Part shown: positions 1-13,016 of the stretch, one piece after another | Numbering within the stretch: position 1 is the first letter of the stretch | How the letters are laid out: every line of letters begins with the position of its first letter | DNA from: Cladocopium goreaui | Lineage: Eukaryota; Sar; Dinophyceae; Suessiales; Symbiodiniaceae | Length of the DNA stretch: 64,000 nt | Reading direction: 5' to 3' | NCBI GenBank assembly: GCA_947184155.2 | Contig: CAMXCT020006751.1 | Span: 160,001-224,000, forward strand | Position numbers and translations under genes: made by a program | Notes under the pieces: model-generated | Seen by the model: the letters and a program-made list of their open reading frames with translations, nothing else | Told to the model about the DNA's origin: nothing | The model's database searches: none

Positions 1-290
1 TCGCCTCTAATGCCGTTCCACTCAGAAAGTGGTATAGAAGCCAGGTGTTGAGGGATCACATCCGATGAAAACAATTACGGAAGCTGACCATACTTAACGA
101 TTATAGTGAGATGATGCACATCCGGCTAGTTATATTTTAGTTATTTACCACTAAAATAGGGTTTATGGTAGGGGTCAATGGGGTTCATAAATCTATAGAT
201 AATGGTGCAGTTATCATAAGCACCATTTAAGAATGATGTATGATACTCGTTTCACTACCAGTAGCCATAGATGATATTATATCCACCATA

Positions 291-330
291 TATTATAGTA
301 TATTATAGTATATTATAGTATATTATAGTA
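291..330. repeat. 10-bp tandem repeat, four copies
   Basis: The 10-mer TATTATAGTA is repeated four times without change. It is a simple AT-rich tandem array in non-coding DNA. Confidence 0.9.
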
Positions 331-420
331 GATATCTTATAGCAAGAATGGCTCACCGTGAGTACTTGTTTTCACCCAGCTTTTTCGCTGCAGCCTGAAC
401 TCAGGAGGAAACTTCGACGT

Positions 421-499
421 TGGAGGTTGGTTTCCAGAAATGGGGCTACCCCAAAAAGGGGTGGTTTATAATGGAACATACTCTTAGGAAACCTCCATG
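421..499. repeat. Short inverted-repeat element, family M7 (degenerate)
   Basis: The ends TGGAGGTT and AAACCTCCA are inverted, and the interior carries GGGGCTACCCC. The layout resembles the clearer copy at 11177-11299, so I group them as one MITE-like family. Confidence 0.4.
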
Positions 500-950
500 T
501 AAGTAAATCGAACATAGCTCTGGAAAATGTCTCATTTGTAGATGATCTATTTCTTAAAAAATGTGATTTCCGTCTAGTTGTGGTAGTTCACCAGAGGGCA
601 AGAAAAGACTGGAGCATCATTCATTGTCAACTGGTTAGCAACTCATAGCTACTTGGATTATCCATGATTCATCATGATGATCCTGAAACTTGGTCCATTG
701 ATGCTTGGTCCATTGGTAACTGGGTAAAATTAATCCCACAAACGTTTGTAGGTACCCACGGAAACCTGGCATCAGCCCAGGATCATCCCCAAATCCCTTG
801 TTTGGTGGGTCATGTCTGGGCAACTTTCAGATGCGCCAAGTTCAAACATTGGGTTTTTGAAGCATTTTCCTCCAAGAGAACAAAGTCATTATCCCACCTT
901 AACATACGCATTCTAGAAGGAATCCCATTATTTGGGTATGACCTTACAAT

Positions 951-1078
951 GTGGGGCCCCACAGTGATGTTTGTTGGTTTATAACCCCCATTAAACATAG
1001 TTATCTGCGTATCATAAACCAGAGTTATTGGAGTTATGTTCACCAACTGAACGCAATTTCGTTTTTTTGGGGCCCCAC
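951..1078. repeat. MITE-like element, family M3, copy 1
   Basis: The element is bounded by GTGGGGCCCCAC-type ends. The interior has TTGGTTTATAACCCCCAT and its approximate inverted partner ATAAACCAGAGTTATTGGAG. The same architecture recurs at 8809-8922 and 9096-9234, which supports a dispersed inverted-repeat family. Confidence 0.65.
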
Positions 1079-1187
1079 GTTGTACCTTCATCGGTAGATC
1101 TCAGGCACCCGACAGAAGCGCCCCGGAGGGAAGTTCGCCTGCATCGTCGCTAGGTGCGGCGTCGTTGAAAGGGTGGTGTCACGCAAG

Positions 1188-1278
1188 CTGGTTGGTGGTT
1201 TGGAACATTTTTTATTTTTCCATGTATTCGGAATAACTGACTACTATTTTTCAGAGGGGTAGGTCAACCACCAACCAG
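1188..1278. repeat. MITE-like element, family M1, copy 1
   Basis: It begins CTGGTTGGTGGTT and ends AACCACCAACCAG, a perfect 13-bp terminal inverted repeat. The interior has a TTTTTCAGAGGGGTAGGTCA tract shared with the other M1 copies. About nine copies of the family lie within the first 26.4 kb. Confidence 0.85.
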
Positions 1279-2319
1279 TGATTGTCGTGTTTGTTGAGGA
1301 GAAGTGGCCAAAAAACAGTGCAGTTGTGGCTCAAAAACAGGGCTCCATCTAGTTGAGAGATTCCAGATTTAAAATGATTTAAAGCTCATGTAGCAAAGCC
1401 AATAGCAAAGCCAATAAGAAATCATCCTCAAGCTTTAAAAGCCCACCAGAAATGTCTTGGTTAAAACCATCATCCCCAAGCGATAGGCATCTGGTTCTGA
1501 TGCACTGAACTTCCCGGATCAAGATTTGGTTGATGTTTGGGCATGGCAAGCAGCTGGAGAAGATGTTTGAAGCATGGTTTCGGAAATTTAAAGCTCACTT
1601 TAGGGCGGGTCTGGAGGATGAAAACATATGAAACGCACTGCATATGACAACTGAGGTTTTATATCGGTTTTTGTTTAGGAGAAAGAAGACCATGAACATT
1701 TTAAGGTTTGCCTGAGGATGGTTTGATTTCCAACGAATATCTTGAATCAACATCACCATGAAACACATGCATCAGGCATCTCTGCAAACAAAGGATCCAC
1801 TGAATGAGTCTTTCAAACCTCACCTCGAGAAAACTCGACCGCCAGAAACCAATTTCACCCCAATGGTTTAAAGGATATATTTGCTCATTACTGACATGGC
1901 TATACGGCCTAGACCTTCAAGTGACAAAACAAAAATGAACAACAACTGCATCAAACACATGTGTATTTATATACCTATTTGTACCTCATCAAAGGAAGTT
2001 CAGCTAGCAAACTTCCGAGTTACGGACGATGGTCATTGTTAGCATTCACACCATCATGTCAACCTCAGCATCAAGTAGTAGAGTCCGGGAGTGTGTGAAT
2101 TCAGGGGTGAAAACACTTTTGGGCGCAAAACCCTGTGTTTCTACGGGTATGGCAGCTCCTGGGGTCGCGAAATGAAAGTAGGGTCTGTGCTTCCGCGGCG
2201 CGGGGGGCGTCGATGTTGACCAAAAAGCGCATGAGACTCTAGCGAGAGCTCGATTTCACCAGAAAAACGCAAAATACTGAGGCGTTCGGAGCAGCGCGAA
2301 AAAGCAATAAATTAGTGAG

Positions 2320-2720
2320 TCGATGGACCAATGAATCACTGAATCAGTAAATCAATGAACCAATGATTCAATGAAACGACCATCGAATCAATGAATCAGT
2401 AAAATGAGGCAACGAGGCAATGAGTTGATGAGTCAATGCCTCAATGAATCAGTGAATCAATGAACCAATTTTATTTTTTTCTTGCAGAACAGGGTTGGGC
2501 ATGCTCTCTGCTCGCAGCATCAACGCCGCCATCACTTGGGCATTGATGAAATGAATGGCGCTGGGACCTGGCCAGGAGCGATAGGTTCACTGATTCAATG
2601 AATCATTGATTCACTGATTCCTTGATTCATTGATTCGTTGCTTCGTTGTTTCGTTGTTTCCTAGACTCATTCATCCATTGTTTCACTGATTCATCGATTC
2701 AGTGCTTTATTCAGTCACTT
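2320..2720. repeat. Large inverted repeat of GAATCA/TGATTC motifs
   Basis: The left part (about 2320-2470) repeats AATGAATCAGTGAATCAATG-type words. The right part (about 2585-2715) repeats the complementary ATTCACTGATTCATTGATT words. The two arms could fold into one imperfect hairpin with a spacer of about 110 bp. Each arm is itself a degenerate tandem array of a roughly 8-10-bp unit. Confidence 0.6.
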
Positions 2721-4867
2721 GTCAATGGATTTGTTCATGTAATTTCACTGGAATCTCAGGCACCATTTGCATTCGTTGATGCACTATCTGGTACTCTCGC
2801 TGTACTTTAAACTTTAAACCATTTATCCATGAGATGTGGTTTCCATAGTCATGTGGCTCATGTGGGTATCCCAATAGCTGGATGGTTTATACTTTATACG
2901 GGAAAATCCTATCAAAATGGATGATTTAGGGGTACCCCCATGACTTAGGAAAACTCAATTTTTCGTCAACTGATGGTCTCTTCTTGCACGCTGGCGCCGC
3001 GCCAGAGCGTGCTGATCAGATGGTCACCTGGGAGGAAGATTGTGGATGCCCAGGCCTCGTAGCTGAGATTTGTGATCGCCCAAAAAAACAGTTTGAGGAT
3101 TGGGAAAAACAGGCCAGAATTAAAAATTGTTCATTCAAGTGGTTCAAAACTAGCAAATGTTTCAAGTGGTTTTGTTGATATCTCCAGTTGCCATGAGTAG
3201 CAGCTGGTTAATCTGAATCCGTGCTTGTGGAAATCTAAAGCCGTCCGTGAATAATTACCCAAAATCATGAACAGAAACTAGAGACGTAAATGGGATCTAC
3301 TTGGTCCAACCTTTGGGTTTGAATATGAACTCAGGAATCTACTAGCGATTCTAGTTGCAAACGTTGCAACGCAAATATTTGAACACAGCCATCTTTGCAA
3401 AATCTGACAAAAAAAAAAATCCCATGATTTCTTGGTTCCTTGCAGGCAACCCGAAAAAAATGCACGCATCCAATGATTTGGCCCAAAAAAAATGGAGGCA
3501 CCGATAGATTCACGAAAATCCCGGCCGTACGCCATAGGAGCCTCCGTTCACCAATAAAGGTATTTTAACTCTCAATTTCAGTACAATTTAGCCACTTTTA
3601 AATTGGGCATTTCGAGTTTGCTACAAATTTCTGCCATGGTCAAAAAGTTGCATTGTATACAGTACCTGTACTGTAAATTATATTAAGGGATGGTCATCAC
3701 TCCAATGATGAAGATTTATAATGATGTGTACATCATTATACATCCATGCTAAGGATTCCCATAACTGGATGGATGACCATAAACCAGACCCCCATGTAAC
3801 GTTTTGACCCTATCTATCATAAACCCATTCTTGAAATTGGAGTTGTGTTTATCAACTTAGCTAACATAAATCAAATATAACAGTATAAGTATGTTTTTTG
3901 GGTTGTGGGGCACCATGGAACGTACCATATTTATTACCCAAGTCCCACAGACTGAGTGGCAGAAAATGGTCCTGGGCTCCAAGTCACAAGGTTTTGCCTT
4001 GACGGCCAGCACTGCTGATCTAAGCTCCGGGCTGAGCAGCTGGTGGTTGGGTTTAACTTACCCTTTGGTAAACCATTTTTAATAGCAACATCAACCAGGT
4101 AACCAACTATGTTAATGATTTCAATAGGATTTTAGGTTTTGTTAATGGCCTACCTGACCACTTTTTACTAGCAAAATCAGCTATAAATTGGCAATTTTGA
4201 AGAGTGTTAAGTTTACCAGAGGGCAACACTGATGTTTGAGAACTGGCACATTTGGTTGCTGATAATCCCTATGGGCTTTTGGATCCACATACTTCCTGAG
4301 AAAAAGACTTAGCCCCGTAATCATACCCCACAAAAAAGTGTCTTTAGAAGGTACTTGGATCATCTTGGATCCATACGGAATACTAATAATGATCATAGTG
4401 ACGAACAAACATCATGATATCTATAGTAAAATGTGGGAACACCAATAATAGTATTCAGGCTTTGAAGGCCAAACTTTGACCGATACCCTTCATTTTGTTG
4501 GAGACAAATCATCACTGGTACAGTCTACTTGCCCCTTGGGCAGAACTCCTGTTTTTGTGGACAAGAAAGGTCACCTAGAAGCTGTGAGAGACCAGTTGTT
4601 GTGCAAGACTTCTTTTGTTCGGGGTTCTTGGTTATCAACACCCTGCTGTTGCAATCAAGACCAAATCTACGCATGTATATATTATATATTCATGTAGTTT
4701 AATGTATACTATGTAAATATACATATGCCTATCATCGTGCTTCATCGGCCCTGGCCACACCATAAAGCATTGCTTCAACCTGGGTGTGTGGTGAAGTTTC
4801 GCCAGTTTCCATATTGAATTGATCTTGATCCATTCGTTGGAGGCCACCAATAGACATCCATATCATC

Positions 4868-4959
4868 ACCCATAGGATCCATGTATGGTATATATGCTAA
4901 CATTGGGGGTATATTGATGGTAAATGTTACCATATATAGCATACATGGATCCTGTGGGT
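4868..4959. repeat. Palindromic 92-bp MITE-like element, family M4, copy 1
   Basis: The ends ACCCATAGGATCCATGTATG and CATACATGGATCCTGTGGGT are inverted over about 30 bp with one or two mismatches. The core is TAACATTGGGGGTATATTGA. A near-identical element of the same length lies at 6821-6912, so this is a small dispersed element rather than a chance palindrome. Confidence 0.85.
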
Positions 4960-5730
4960 CAAGCAATGCCATCCTGGGGGTCAATCCAGCATACCTATTT
5001 AGTCATCCCTACTGTGGATGGGCCAGCGAACTCCTTCACCAAGAGGATGGGAAGAATACCACAAAAAATCATGGGATGATGGTGATGATGTTGACCGGCG
5101 TTTTCATCTGGTGATTCGGATTTCGCTGGCGCATCCACTGTATGTTTGAAAGATCAAAACATATCAAAACCCCTATCACCACCCACCTCAAACATCTGGG
5201 GCTGTTGAGGCCTAGTAGACAGCCCAGTCGCGGAGGCGTGCAACCAGAAATCACCAGCATGAGTAGCATCCAGCAGAAATCCCGGTAGCATACAGAAAGT
5301 GAGGGAGTTGAGAGTTCCACCTTCTCTGGACATCCAAAGATGAAGTGTTTTTTGGGTCCAAAGAACATCCTTTGTAGGAGGACTAGCCGTTGAACTTCAT
5401 TGAACTGCAGATTTCAAGATTTCTTACACTTGTGGGATTACATACAAATCCTTCAGCCAACCCTCGATTTTTGATTGGCAAGCCATACCAGTGACATGGA
5501 CAGCGAACACACACCATTTGATGACCCTTCTAGACGCAGCCATCATGGGCTATACTTCCATACGCCCACATTGACAATCACAACTAGTAACTAATCACAT
5601 ATTACATAAAGCACCGATTATTTGATGGGTTTCCTACGTTCATAGGTTGTTATTTCATATGTTTTGCTGGAGTGAATCAACATATTGCAATATGTTGCTG
5701 CAAGGTTGGTCAAGTCCTAATATGTGTATG

Positions 5731-5831
5731 TGGTTGGTGGTTTGGAACATGTTTTATTTTTCCATATATTGAGAATAATAATCTCAACTGACTTTCATAT
5801 TGTTCAAAGGGGTAGGTCAACCACCAACCAG
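5731..5831. repeat. MITE-like element, family M1, copy 2
   Basis: TGGTTGGTGGTTTGGAACAT at the left and GGTCAACCACCAACCA at the right form the family's terminal inverted repeat. The interior resembles the copy at 1188-1278. Confidence 0.8.
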
Positions 5832-6496
5832 GTATGTGTTTTTTTCGCTCGCCTGTAAGTGTCTTTCTCCTGGATTTGTTTATTATATACATGATATTAG
5901 GGGATATATTATATCATATCCTTTGGTAAACTAACATAATTATATACCATATACCTGGGTTTCTTTAAGCTGATTTTTCTTATTTTCCCAATGGGAAAAC
6001 CAACATTTAAGGGGAATCTATGCCGGGGATATGTAGAACATGTTGATGTGATTCCTCAGCCCAAGTTACGGTCAAGTTATAAACAAAAACTGTTTAGTTT
6101 TTTTCAAGCTGGTGAGATAAGCTAAAGTATATGTAAAAGTTAAATCACCAATTTATATGTAGATGTATAAACAATGATCACCAATGTATATTGATTAATC
6201 TAAGTTATATAAGTTGTAGAAGTTATATTAACCAGTTAAGTTATATCTTTTTGGTGAGATCCTCATGGCTACTTGTTCCATTCAAAAAACGGTGAATCTA
6301 CAGCCAGGCTGTTGGCGATGGGAACAGCGTTGTAACTTGGTGCTGGGCCAGTGAAAAAGATGTTAACGTTTAAGTTGATTGGATACTCAAGATTTAATAC
6401 CACCTGCTGAAGATAAACTCAAGATATTTAAATCAATCCAGGGATCCATCATGATCCATCAACCTCTCTGGGTGTTTTGTTTACTATATTATCAAT

Positions 6497-6638
6497 GGCC
6501 ATTTCAGGTTCCTAAACTGGCGGTACCTACCATATATATAAGGTCTACTGTTTAAGCCTGTGTAAGGGAATATCCCTACAAAATATGGCTAACAATATGG
6601 TACTAACGTACCTCAATTTTAGGTACCTGAATGGGCCA
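6497..6638. repeat. MITE-like element, family M6, copy 1
   Basis: The left end GGCCATTTCAGGTTCCTAAA is mirrored by the right end TTTTAGGTACCTGAATGGGCC, an imperfect inverted repeat of about 20 bp. The inner GGTACCTACCATATATA block is shared with 9661-9735 and 14715-14835. Confidence 0.7.
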
Positions 6639-6820
6639 TTGAACAATTAAAGGGGTTATATACCTGGTGTATTGCGGATAATGATCATCTAATAGGCATG
6701 CTTATGAACCAACCATCAGTTCACGGGATGGCTCAATGGGAAATCACCTGGTATGGCGCTCAGATACATTTAAACAATTTTAAACATTCTCAAACTTGGC
6801 GAAGTTTGGTATGATCACTT

Positions 6821-6912
6821 ACCCATAGGATCCATGTATGGTATATATGCTAACATTGGGGGTATATTGATGGTAAATGTTACCATATATACCATACATG
6901 GATCCTATGGGT
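6821..6912. repeat. Palindromic 92-bp MITE-like element, family M4, copy 2
   Basis: It is almost identical to 4868-4959, including the same core, and its ends ACCCATAGGATCCATG and CATGGATCCTATGGGT match perfectly as inverted repeats. This copy is the more intact of the two. Confidence 0.88.
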
Positions 6913-8040
6913 TATGGGGAGTTTGCAATCTTCAGACATACTGTACGGTATACAATGAGTAACACCTGCGCACAATCTCTGAATAGATGGCGCATGTGCG
7001 CCCCGACCACGGGATTTCAACGGCTCATCACCCCTTAGCAAAATTGTTCCAAAGTCTCCCTGAAATGCAGGATCTTTACCTCTTCCGGATTTCTTTACAG
7101 CATTTCATACTAAATTCTTCTATATATTTAATGGATATATGGATATGGATTTACAGATGACTTTTCCATTTTCAAACATGGTCATGTTCCAGCCATCTGA
7201 CAATTTGCGTTCCCTAAAAAATTCCGCTTCGACGGCGACGTCCGAGGCCTCCGATGTCTCTGACACGGCAGCTCAATGGCACCCGCAATTGCGGGACCCC
7301 AACATTTCTTCAACATATGGGGATTTCGGGATCCTGCATAAATGGATGAGATTTATATTGAACGCTCCAAGATAGATTTATGGAGAATTTCGCTAGTCAT
7401 GGGGGTAGCCTCAATTCTCATCCATTTGAGCTCCTATATTGGTATCATCCATTTCTATCAAAAATGTAGAAAATGGTGGTACTATAAATGGATGATTTAT
7501 ATTGGACACTCCTATTCAAATTTGGATGAGTTGTTGGGGGTAGCCCAGATGACTTAGGAAAGCTCCATATGTTTGAAAGGGAAACCGATGTTGTGGGTAT
7601 GCCTCTTTTAGGACACCTCCCCGATCTTTCTCAAATTTGGGGATTGTGGAATGATTGAACCAATATCATGTTGAAAACAGGAAAATTGGTGCCCTGGTTG
7701 GCCGCAATTATTTTGTTTGATATGTGTAAACTTTCTTCGCTGGCCCTTTCAATCAAAGAGTTGTACCGAGCTAAGAACATGCTTGTGGCTTAGGGTGTTT
7801 GAACATATTCACACAGGAAGGTTTGAAGATACATGTGCACTATGGAATTCACACATGTGCCACTTTCAATAAACAAACTCACTGTTGAAGATAAACTAAA
7901 GATAAATCAATCCATGGATCCATTCAATCCATGAACCTCGGTGCTTTCACACCCAATCCATGGACCCGGTGGATCAGGCTTCTCCTGGCAAGGCAGAGGG
8001 CGGTGCAGACGGATGGGTAAGTTGGTGAAGAGTTTGCATA

Positions 8041-8205
8041 ATTATAATTATATAATATAATATTATATATATATATATTCTATTATATGATACGTATATA
8101 CATTATATTGATGGAGCTTATGGGGTTGATTTGAATTGTTCCTGTTTGTTTGTTTGTTCTCTCTTTCTCTCGCTCTCTCTTTCTAATATATATATATATA
8201 TATAC
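8041..8205. repeat. AT and CT microsatellites
   Basis: An AT-rich run with (TA)n at about 8065-8080 is followed by a pyrimidine tract (TCTCTCTTTCTCTCGCTCTC) near 8158-8183 and a pure (TA)n run at about 8188-8204. Confidence 0.85.
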
Positions 8206-8808
8206 ATTGTATGCAAAATCACCATTGTTGTCCATCAAAGCCATTCTGAAATGCCCCAGCATTGGTTTCAGGGAAAACATGCAGGGAACCCCTATCTTTG
8301 GGTGGTCATAACCCCAGCTTCGTTCAGATTTTCACCCAAACAAACCTCTGAGAATATGAAGATAGGCCGAACATTGACCAGGGAGATGAAACAATAAAAA
8401 CTATGAGTAAATGATGATCACAGCAATTATCATACTTGAAGTAATACAAATATCACCCTTGCCAGCCCTTACCAAAGTATATCCATGTTTTTGATTTAAT
8501 GATAACAAAAGTAACAATGATACAATGTGGTGCCCCCCAGTTATAAGTTGATTTGTGAGACCCGATTAAGTAGCTCAACATATCTACCATAAATCCAATC
8601 GTTCACCTGCTGAACCAAATAATAGCGATTCCAAAGCCAAACTTGGACACCACATCTATCCCCAAATACATGGTTGAAATACCCATTAATCATCATTCAT
8701 TAGTCAACCGTTCTGGATATCTACCATGAATCCTACATGGTATTTCCATTAGTTGATCTATTAGTAGATAAATTTCATCATTAATTCAACATTCAGTTAA
8801 TCTACAAG

Positions 8809-8922
8809 GTGGGGCCCCCTAGATAGCTAACTTGGTTTATAACTTCAATAACTATGGTTTATGGTACTTATAACTATAGTTACTGGGGCTTATAAACCAA
8901 CAAACATATCTTGGGGGCCTCA
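8809..8922. repeat. MITE-like element, family M3, copy 2
   Basis: GGTGGGGCCCCCTAGATAGC at the left and a GGGGGCCTCACATTGTACC end at the right flank inverted TTGGTTTATAACT and TTATAAACCAACAAAC blocks, as in the copy at 951-1078. Confidence 0.65.
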
Positions 8923-9095
8923 CATTGTACCATTAGTAAATCCAAGCTCACCTACTGAACTAAAGCTACTTTTTTCTTGCGGACGCCTCGAGGCGGCGCG
9001 CTCCAAGCGGCGTAGCTCGCGTGGCTCTTTGAACCAGGCCGACCTCTGGGAAGGCTCCAGGTCAGGCAGATTCCGTTCATTTTTAGGACAAAAAG

Positions 9096-9234
9096 AGGGC
9101 CCCCCCAGTGATGGCTATGTTGGTTTATAACCCCCATGAATACCATAGTTATATATATATATGTATATGTATATAGGTATCATAAACCATAGTTATTGGA
9201 GTTATAAACCAACTTGGCAATCTAGGGGGCCCCA
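9096..9234. repeat. MITE-like element, family M3, copy 3
   Basis: The ends GAGGGCCCCCC and GGGGGCCCCAC surround TTGGTTTATAACCCCCATGA and its inverted partner GGAGTTATAAACCAACTTGG. A short (AT)n run has expanded in the middle. Confidence 0.7.
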
Positions 9235-9660
9235 CAAAGTGGGAACCATCCAATGTTAGGGATATTTTTAGATCTAATTTAGTTTTACACGGGGAATCAT
9301 CCCCAAAAAATTGTTTGATTTCTGATGTAGGAATTATTGGAATTATTGGAATTTGCTCAGAGAATATGTAATGAGAATTCTATCATATCTATCTCTAATT
9401 TCTGATGATCATTTTTTTCACAAAAAATGCATCAAGTTGAACAAACATGCATAATGATAGTGAATGATCATCCAGGTGCTGGAATGATACACCAGAAACT
9501 GGCAAACCCGCTGGTCACGCAGTCACATAATGCTGGAAACATCTGGGGTGGGTGGCTAAATGTGATTTCAGAAGGAGTGACATGGGCATTTTGGATCACT
9601 TTAAAGGGTTGGGCTTCATACTGGATAAACTGATTGGCTTAGTTGTTTTAATCAATGAGA

Positions 9661-9735
9661 ATTTCAGGATCCTAAAATGGAGGTACCTACCATATATAAG
9701 GCCTATATAAGGCCTATGTAAGTGAAATACCCATT
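9661..9735. repeat. MITE-like element, family M6, half copy
   Basis: ATTTCAGGATCCTAAAATGG followed by GGTACCTACCATATATAAGG matches the left half of the element at 6497-6638. I see no matching right end. Confidence 0.55.
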
Positions 9736-11176
9736 GATTTTAATGTTTTTTTTCAGCCATAGCCAGATACAGCAGCGGTATCTTTTGCCGTGGAATCTCC
9801 TTGTGGATGTGGACAATGCGGCCGCCTAAACATTGGTTAAGCCTGGTGGTGACCCAGGCTTTGATCTATCCCTAAGGTTATAAACTGACTTCCAACCGGG
9901 GTGCATCCAAAAAATGCAACAATCCACCCTTTTTGAGTTGCTATCCCCATGTATTTTCATGTAAATTAACGAAGCCGGAGATCTGGCGCGCTCGCCCAGG
10001 TCTTTCTGAGGCCTTTAGATCCTCTGAAAGCGGAAAAAACTGAGAGCTGAGCTGGGGTCGCATGGTCTTTTAAGGGTGGGGTCGCATGGCCCAACTCACG
10101 AGGCTTTGGCATGTTTTTTTAGAACGCCAACATAGGCTTTATTAGCATTGCAAATGAGAAAGATTCGAAGATCAATATTAGATGGCATTACTAATCCTGG
10201 TCCATTTGTCTGACATTTCTCCTTGAATCTTTGAACGAATAAAATGACCCAGGCCCTGGTATTCTCCAGCCATATTAGGCATTTCAAGATCCACTTTGAC
10301 AAAAACGCCCGGCTAGTACCATGATTTTCGACATGAATAGTTCATTGTAGTTCATCCCCAGAATGTCACGGTCTAAGAGTCTAAACATGTCTAAACCAAA
10401 GTTTTTCATAGATAGAAGTGCTAGTGGTAAGTTAGTGAAACCTCTCAGCTGGGCAAAATCACCACATCCTGTAGCTGTAGAGCTTTGCGTCCTGCCAAAG
10501 GCAGACCTGGTGGCTTCTTCAGCCTTCCTCATAGTGGTTGATGGTCGAGGGCCGCAGGCGAAGTACAAGTTTCCATGGCCGGAAACGCAGGCGATATCTT
10601 TTTTAGAGCATTGCTAGCATGCAACATTATAAGGATATCTAGAGATATCTATAGTCTTAGTATGTCTTAGTGGAATCTCATACTGTAGGTCTTGCTATGA
10701 CAGACTTTCTATGTTGTTCTTGGACCGATTTCGCCTGGCACCGCATGATCTCAGCTTTTGGGGGCTGGCTGACAAAGTTGAAGCGGTCGGTGAAAAGTGG
10801 GCCCCACTGAACTTTCGACCACATTTCGAGGCAAAACCTATCCAAACCTGGGCGGACCCCTGGTGACCAACAGGTTGATACAATATGTATCATCATGGTT
10901 CCTGTGTATACACGGCGATATCATGCAACATCTGATTGCAGTGGAAACATCCCCTAAAAATTGGGATGAATTGGCGATTACATCTGTGTGTGATTTTGAT
11001 TGCCAGAGCACTGATGCAGAATTATGCAAGATTCCTCTCAACAAATGCAACAGGTTCAAGCAGGGAGATTTTACCGTTTTTTAAATGTTTGTTACATTTA
11101 GATTGATTATGTTCCTTCAACAACGAAAGTTATAGTCAGTTGTATTGTCCATTTCCACTTACAGTTACCTGTATTT

Positions 11177-11299
11177 GGAGGTTTCCTAAATTTGGGGTAC
11201 CCCCAAATCATCCAGTTTATTTTGCTGTTTTCCATTATAAACCATCTATTTTGATCTATTTTGATCTATTTTGGGGATCCCCAATTTATGGAAACCTCC
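11177..11299. repeat. MITE-like element, family M7
   Basis: GGAGGTTTCCTAAATTTGGG at the left is inverted as CCCCAATTTATGGAAACCTCC at the right. Both inner ends carry a GGGGTACCCC or GGGGATCCCC palindrome. A three-fold TCTATTTTGA repeat lies inside. Confidence 0.7.
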
Positions 11300-11466
11300 A
11301 GGATATTCCTGATGGCCGGGTGGCTCAAAGCAATCATTTTTTACGGGCCATGGGTTAGCTTCACGTCCCATGGAACGGCTAAGCGCAAGCCAATGGAGGT
11401 GTCATGGCTACCGAATGCTCTGGCGTCATCAAACGTGGCTGGAAAATCCCCGAAGGAAATGGAATT

Positions 11467-11570
11467 ACCAACTGGGATAGTTACTATAAACCATAGTTAG
11501 TTATATAATAGTTATATCATCCCACTTAGAAATGGGATATAAATACGTGATACCCTCTGGTAATGACTCT
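11467..11570. repeat. Dispersed 105-bp repeat M5 joined to a half M2 element, copy 1
   Basis: This stretch, from CCAACTGGGATAGTTACT to the start of TACCCTCTGGTAATGACT, recurs almost unchanged at 16204-16308. In both places the M5 unit runs straight into the left end of an M2 element, so the two appear to have moved or been duplicated together. Confidence 0.75.
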
Positions 11571-12906
11571 TACATAGCTATTGAAGCCATGGCCCATTTA
11601 GTTCGTGGACTTACCCATTGATAGCATGGTGGATCTTTCCATAGTTATGTAAACGTTTACCATTTTGGGTATCACTGGAGGTCTTGTCATGGGAAAATCA
11701 TCCAACTAATTGTTTCGAATTGTTTCCATTGCCATGATGACACCAGCACAGAACGGAAAACTTGCCATGTTCAACGGCCTCAACCTATGGATCCTATGGT
11801 TTCATAGCCAGGATTCAAGAGTGAAGTCATTGGTGTACATCCCCAAGCGACTGGATAGGTAGTGTAATCAGTGTAATCCTTTTTTTTTGCTATGGAAAAG
11901 AACAACAACTAGCAACAGATGACATTTTTTGTGGACTACCAAAGGTTGACCATGTGTCGCATGGGTAAGAATCATGCAACCTCAATATCCTGCAAGATTT
12001 TTGATCAGATCCGAAAAGGACGATTGTTCCATGTGTAACTGCGTCCAGTTACAGCCGTGTTCGCCCCATTTGGGCGTTGTGTTTTGGAGCGAACATGTTT
12101 TTGGTGGTTCACGGATAGGGTATACCTTCGTATACCCCAATGTTTTGCGATTTTTCCATATTTCCCCCCAAAAAGAAACACAACGCGATGAAGACAAACG
12201 GGTTTTCCCGTTGTGCGTTCACTTCCCCATCGTTGTGATTTTTCCAGGGATGGACTCGATGGAATCTGTCGACATTGGACGAATTGCAAGAACCCTTTGA
12301 CGCCTTTCAAGGCGGCTGAGTTGACCGACTGATTTAGCCGTGATTTACACCATCTGGGGCCGGTCTCGCAAAGCTGTAGGCTTAGGGTGGGAATAGAACG
12401 GATGTGAGTCATAGAGAAATTGCATTCATTTGCCGTAAAAATTATTTGCTGATAATGGAAGCATTGGATTCCACATGCAAGACATGTAGGATACTTTCAA
12501 ACATGGAGACTTCATGGTTTGAGGCTTACAATTTGTGTGAACATGTTCATGAAATGTGCGTAATGTTGTACACCCAATACTCAATGAACATGAAAACATT
12601 AACAAATCATCCCCAACCCATTATAGGTTTATAGGTTTATTATTGGGGTTCTGGCATTTGAATGATACATTTCTATACATTGCAATGACATGTCTATACA
12701 TTTATATACATTTATTGGGTTTAACTGACATTTCAATGACATTGCTATGTGTTCTTGATCCCAGATGCGAAATCTCAGGGCGTTTGGCCCAAAAACATCA
12801 CCAGGCTATGCGGAGAACTGCAAGCCGTGTGCTTTGCCACTGGGATGAGCATGTTGACCCACGTCATGCGTTGCTGTCAAAGTCTTTGGACAGATTCCTG
12901 ATGATT

Positions 12907-13016
12907 TACCCTCTGGTTCTTTGTTACATAGCTATGGAAAATGAGCCATTTGGAAAGATGAGGTACCTATTCAAATGGTGATTTTCCATGGCTATGTAAC
13001 AAATAACCAAAGGGTA
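12907..13016. repeat. MITE-like element, family M2, copy 1
   Basis: TTACCCTCTGGTTCTTTGTT at the left and AACAAATAACCAAAGGGTAA at the right are imperfect inverted repeats. Inside, ACATAGCTATGGAAAATG is mirrored by CATTTTCCATGGCTATGT-like sequence. This is the type architecture of the M2 family, found about ten times between 11.5 and 25 kb. Confidence 0.8.

Noticed and set aside
11974-12412. Opposed frames of 108 (+) and 135 (-) codons
   Set aside because: Both strands are open over the same stretch, with no recognisable domain or repeat of coding style. I consider it chance.
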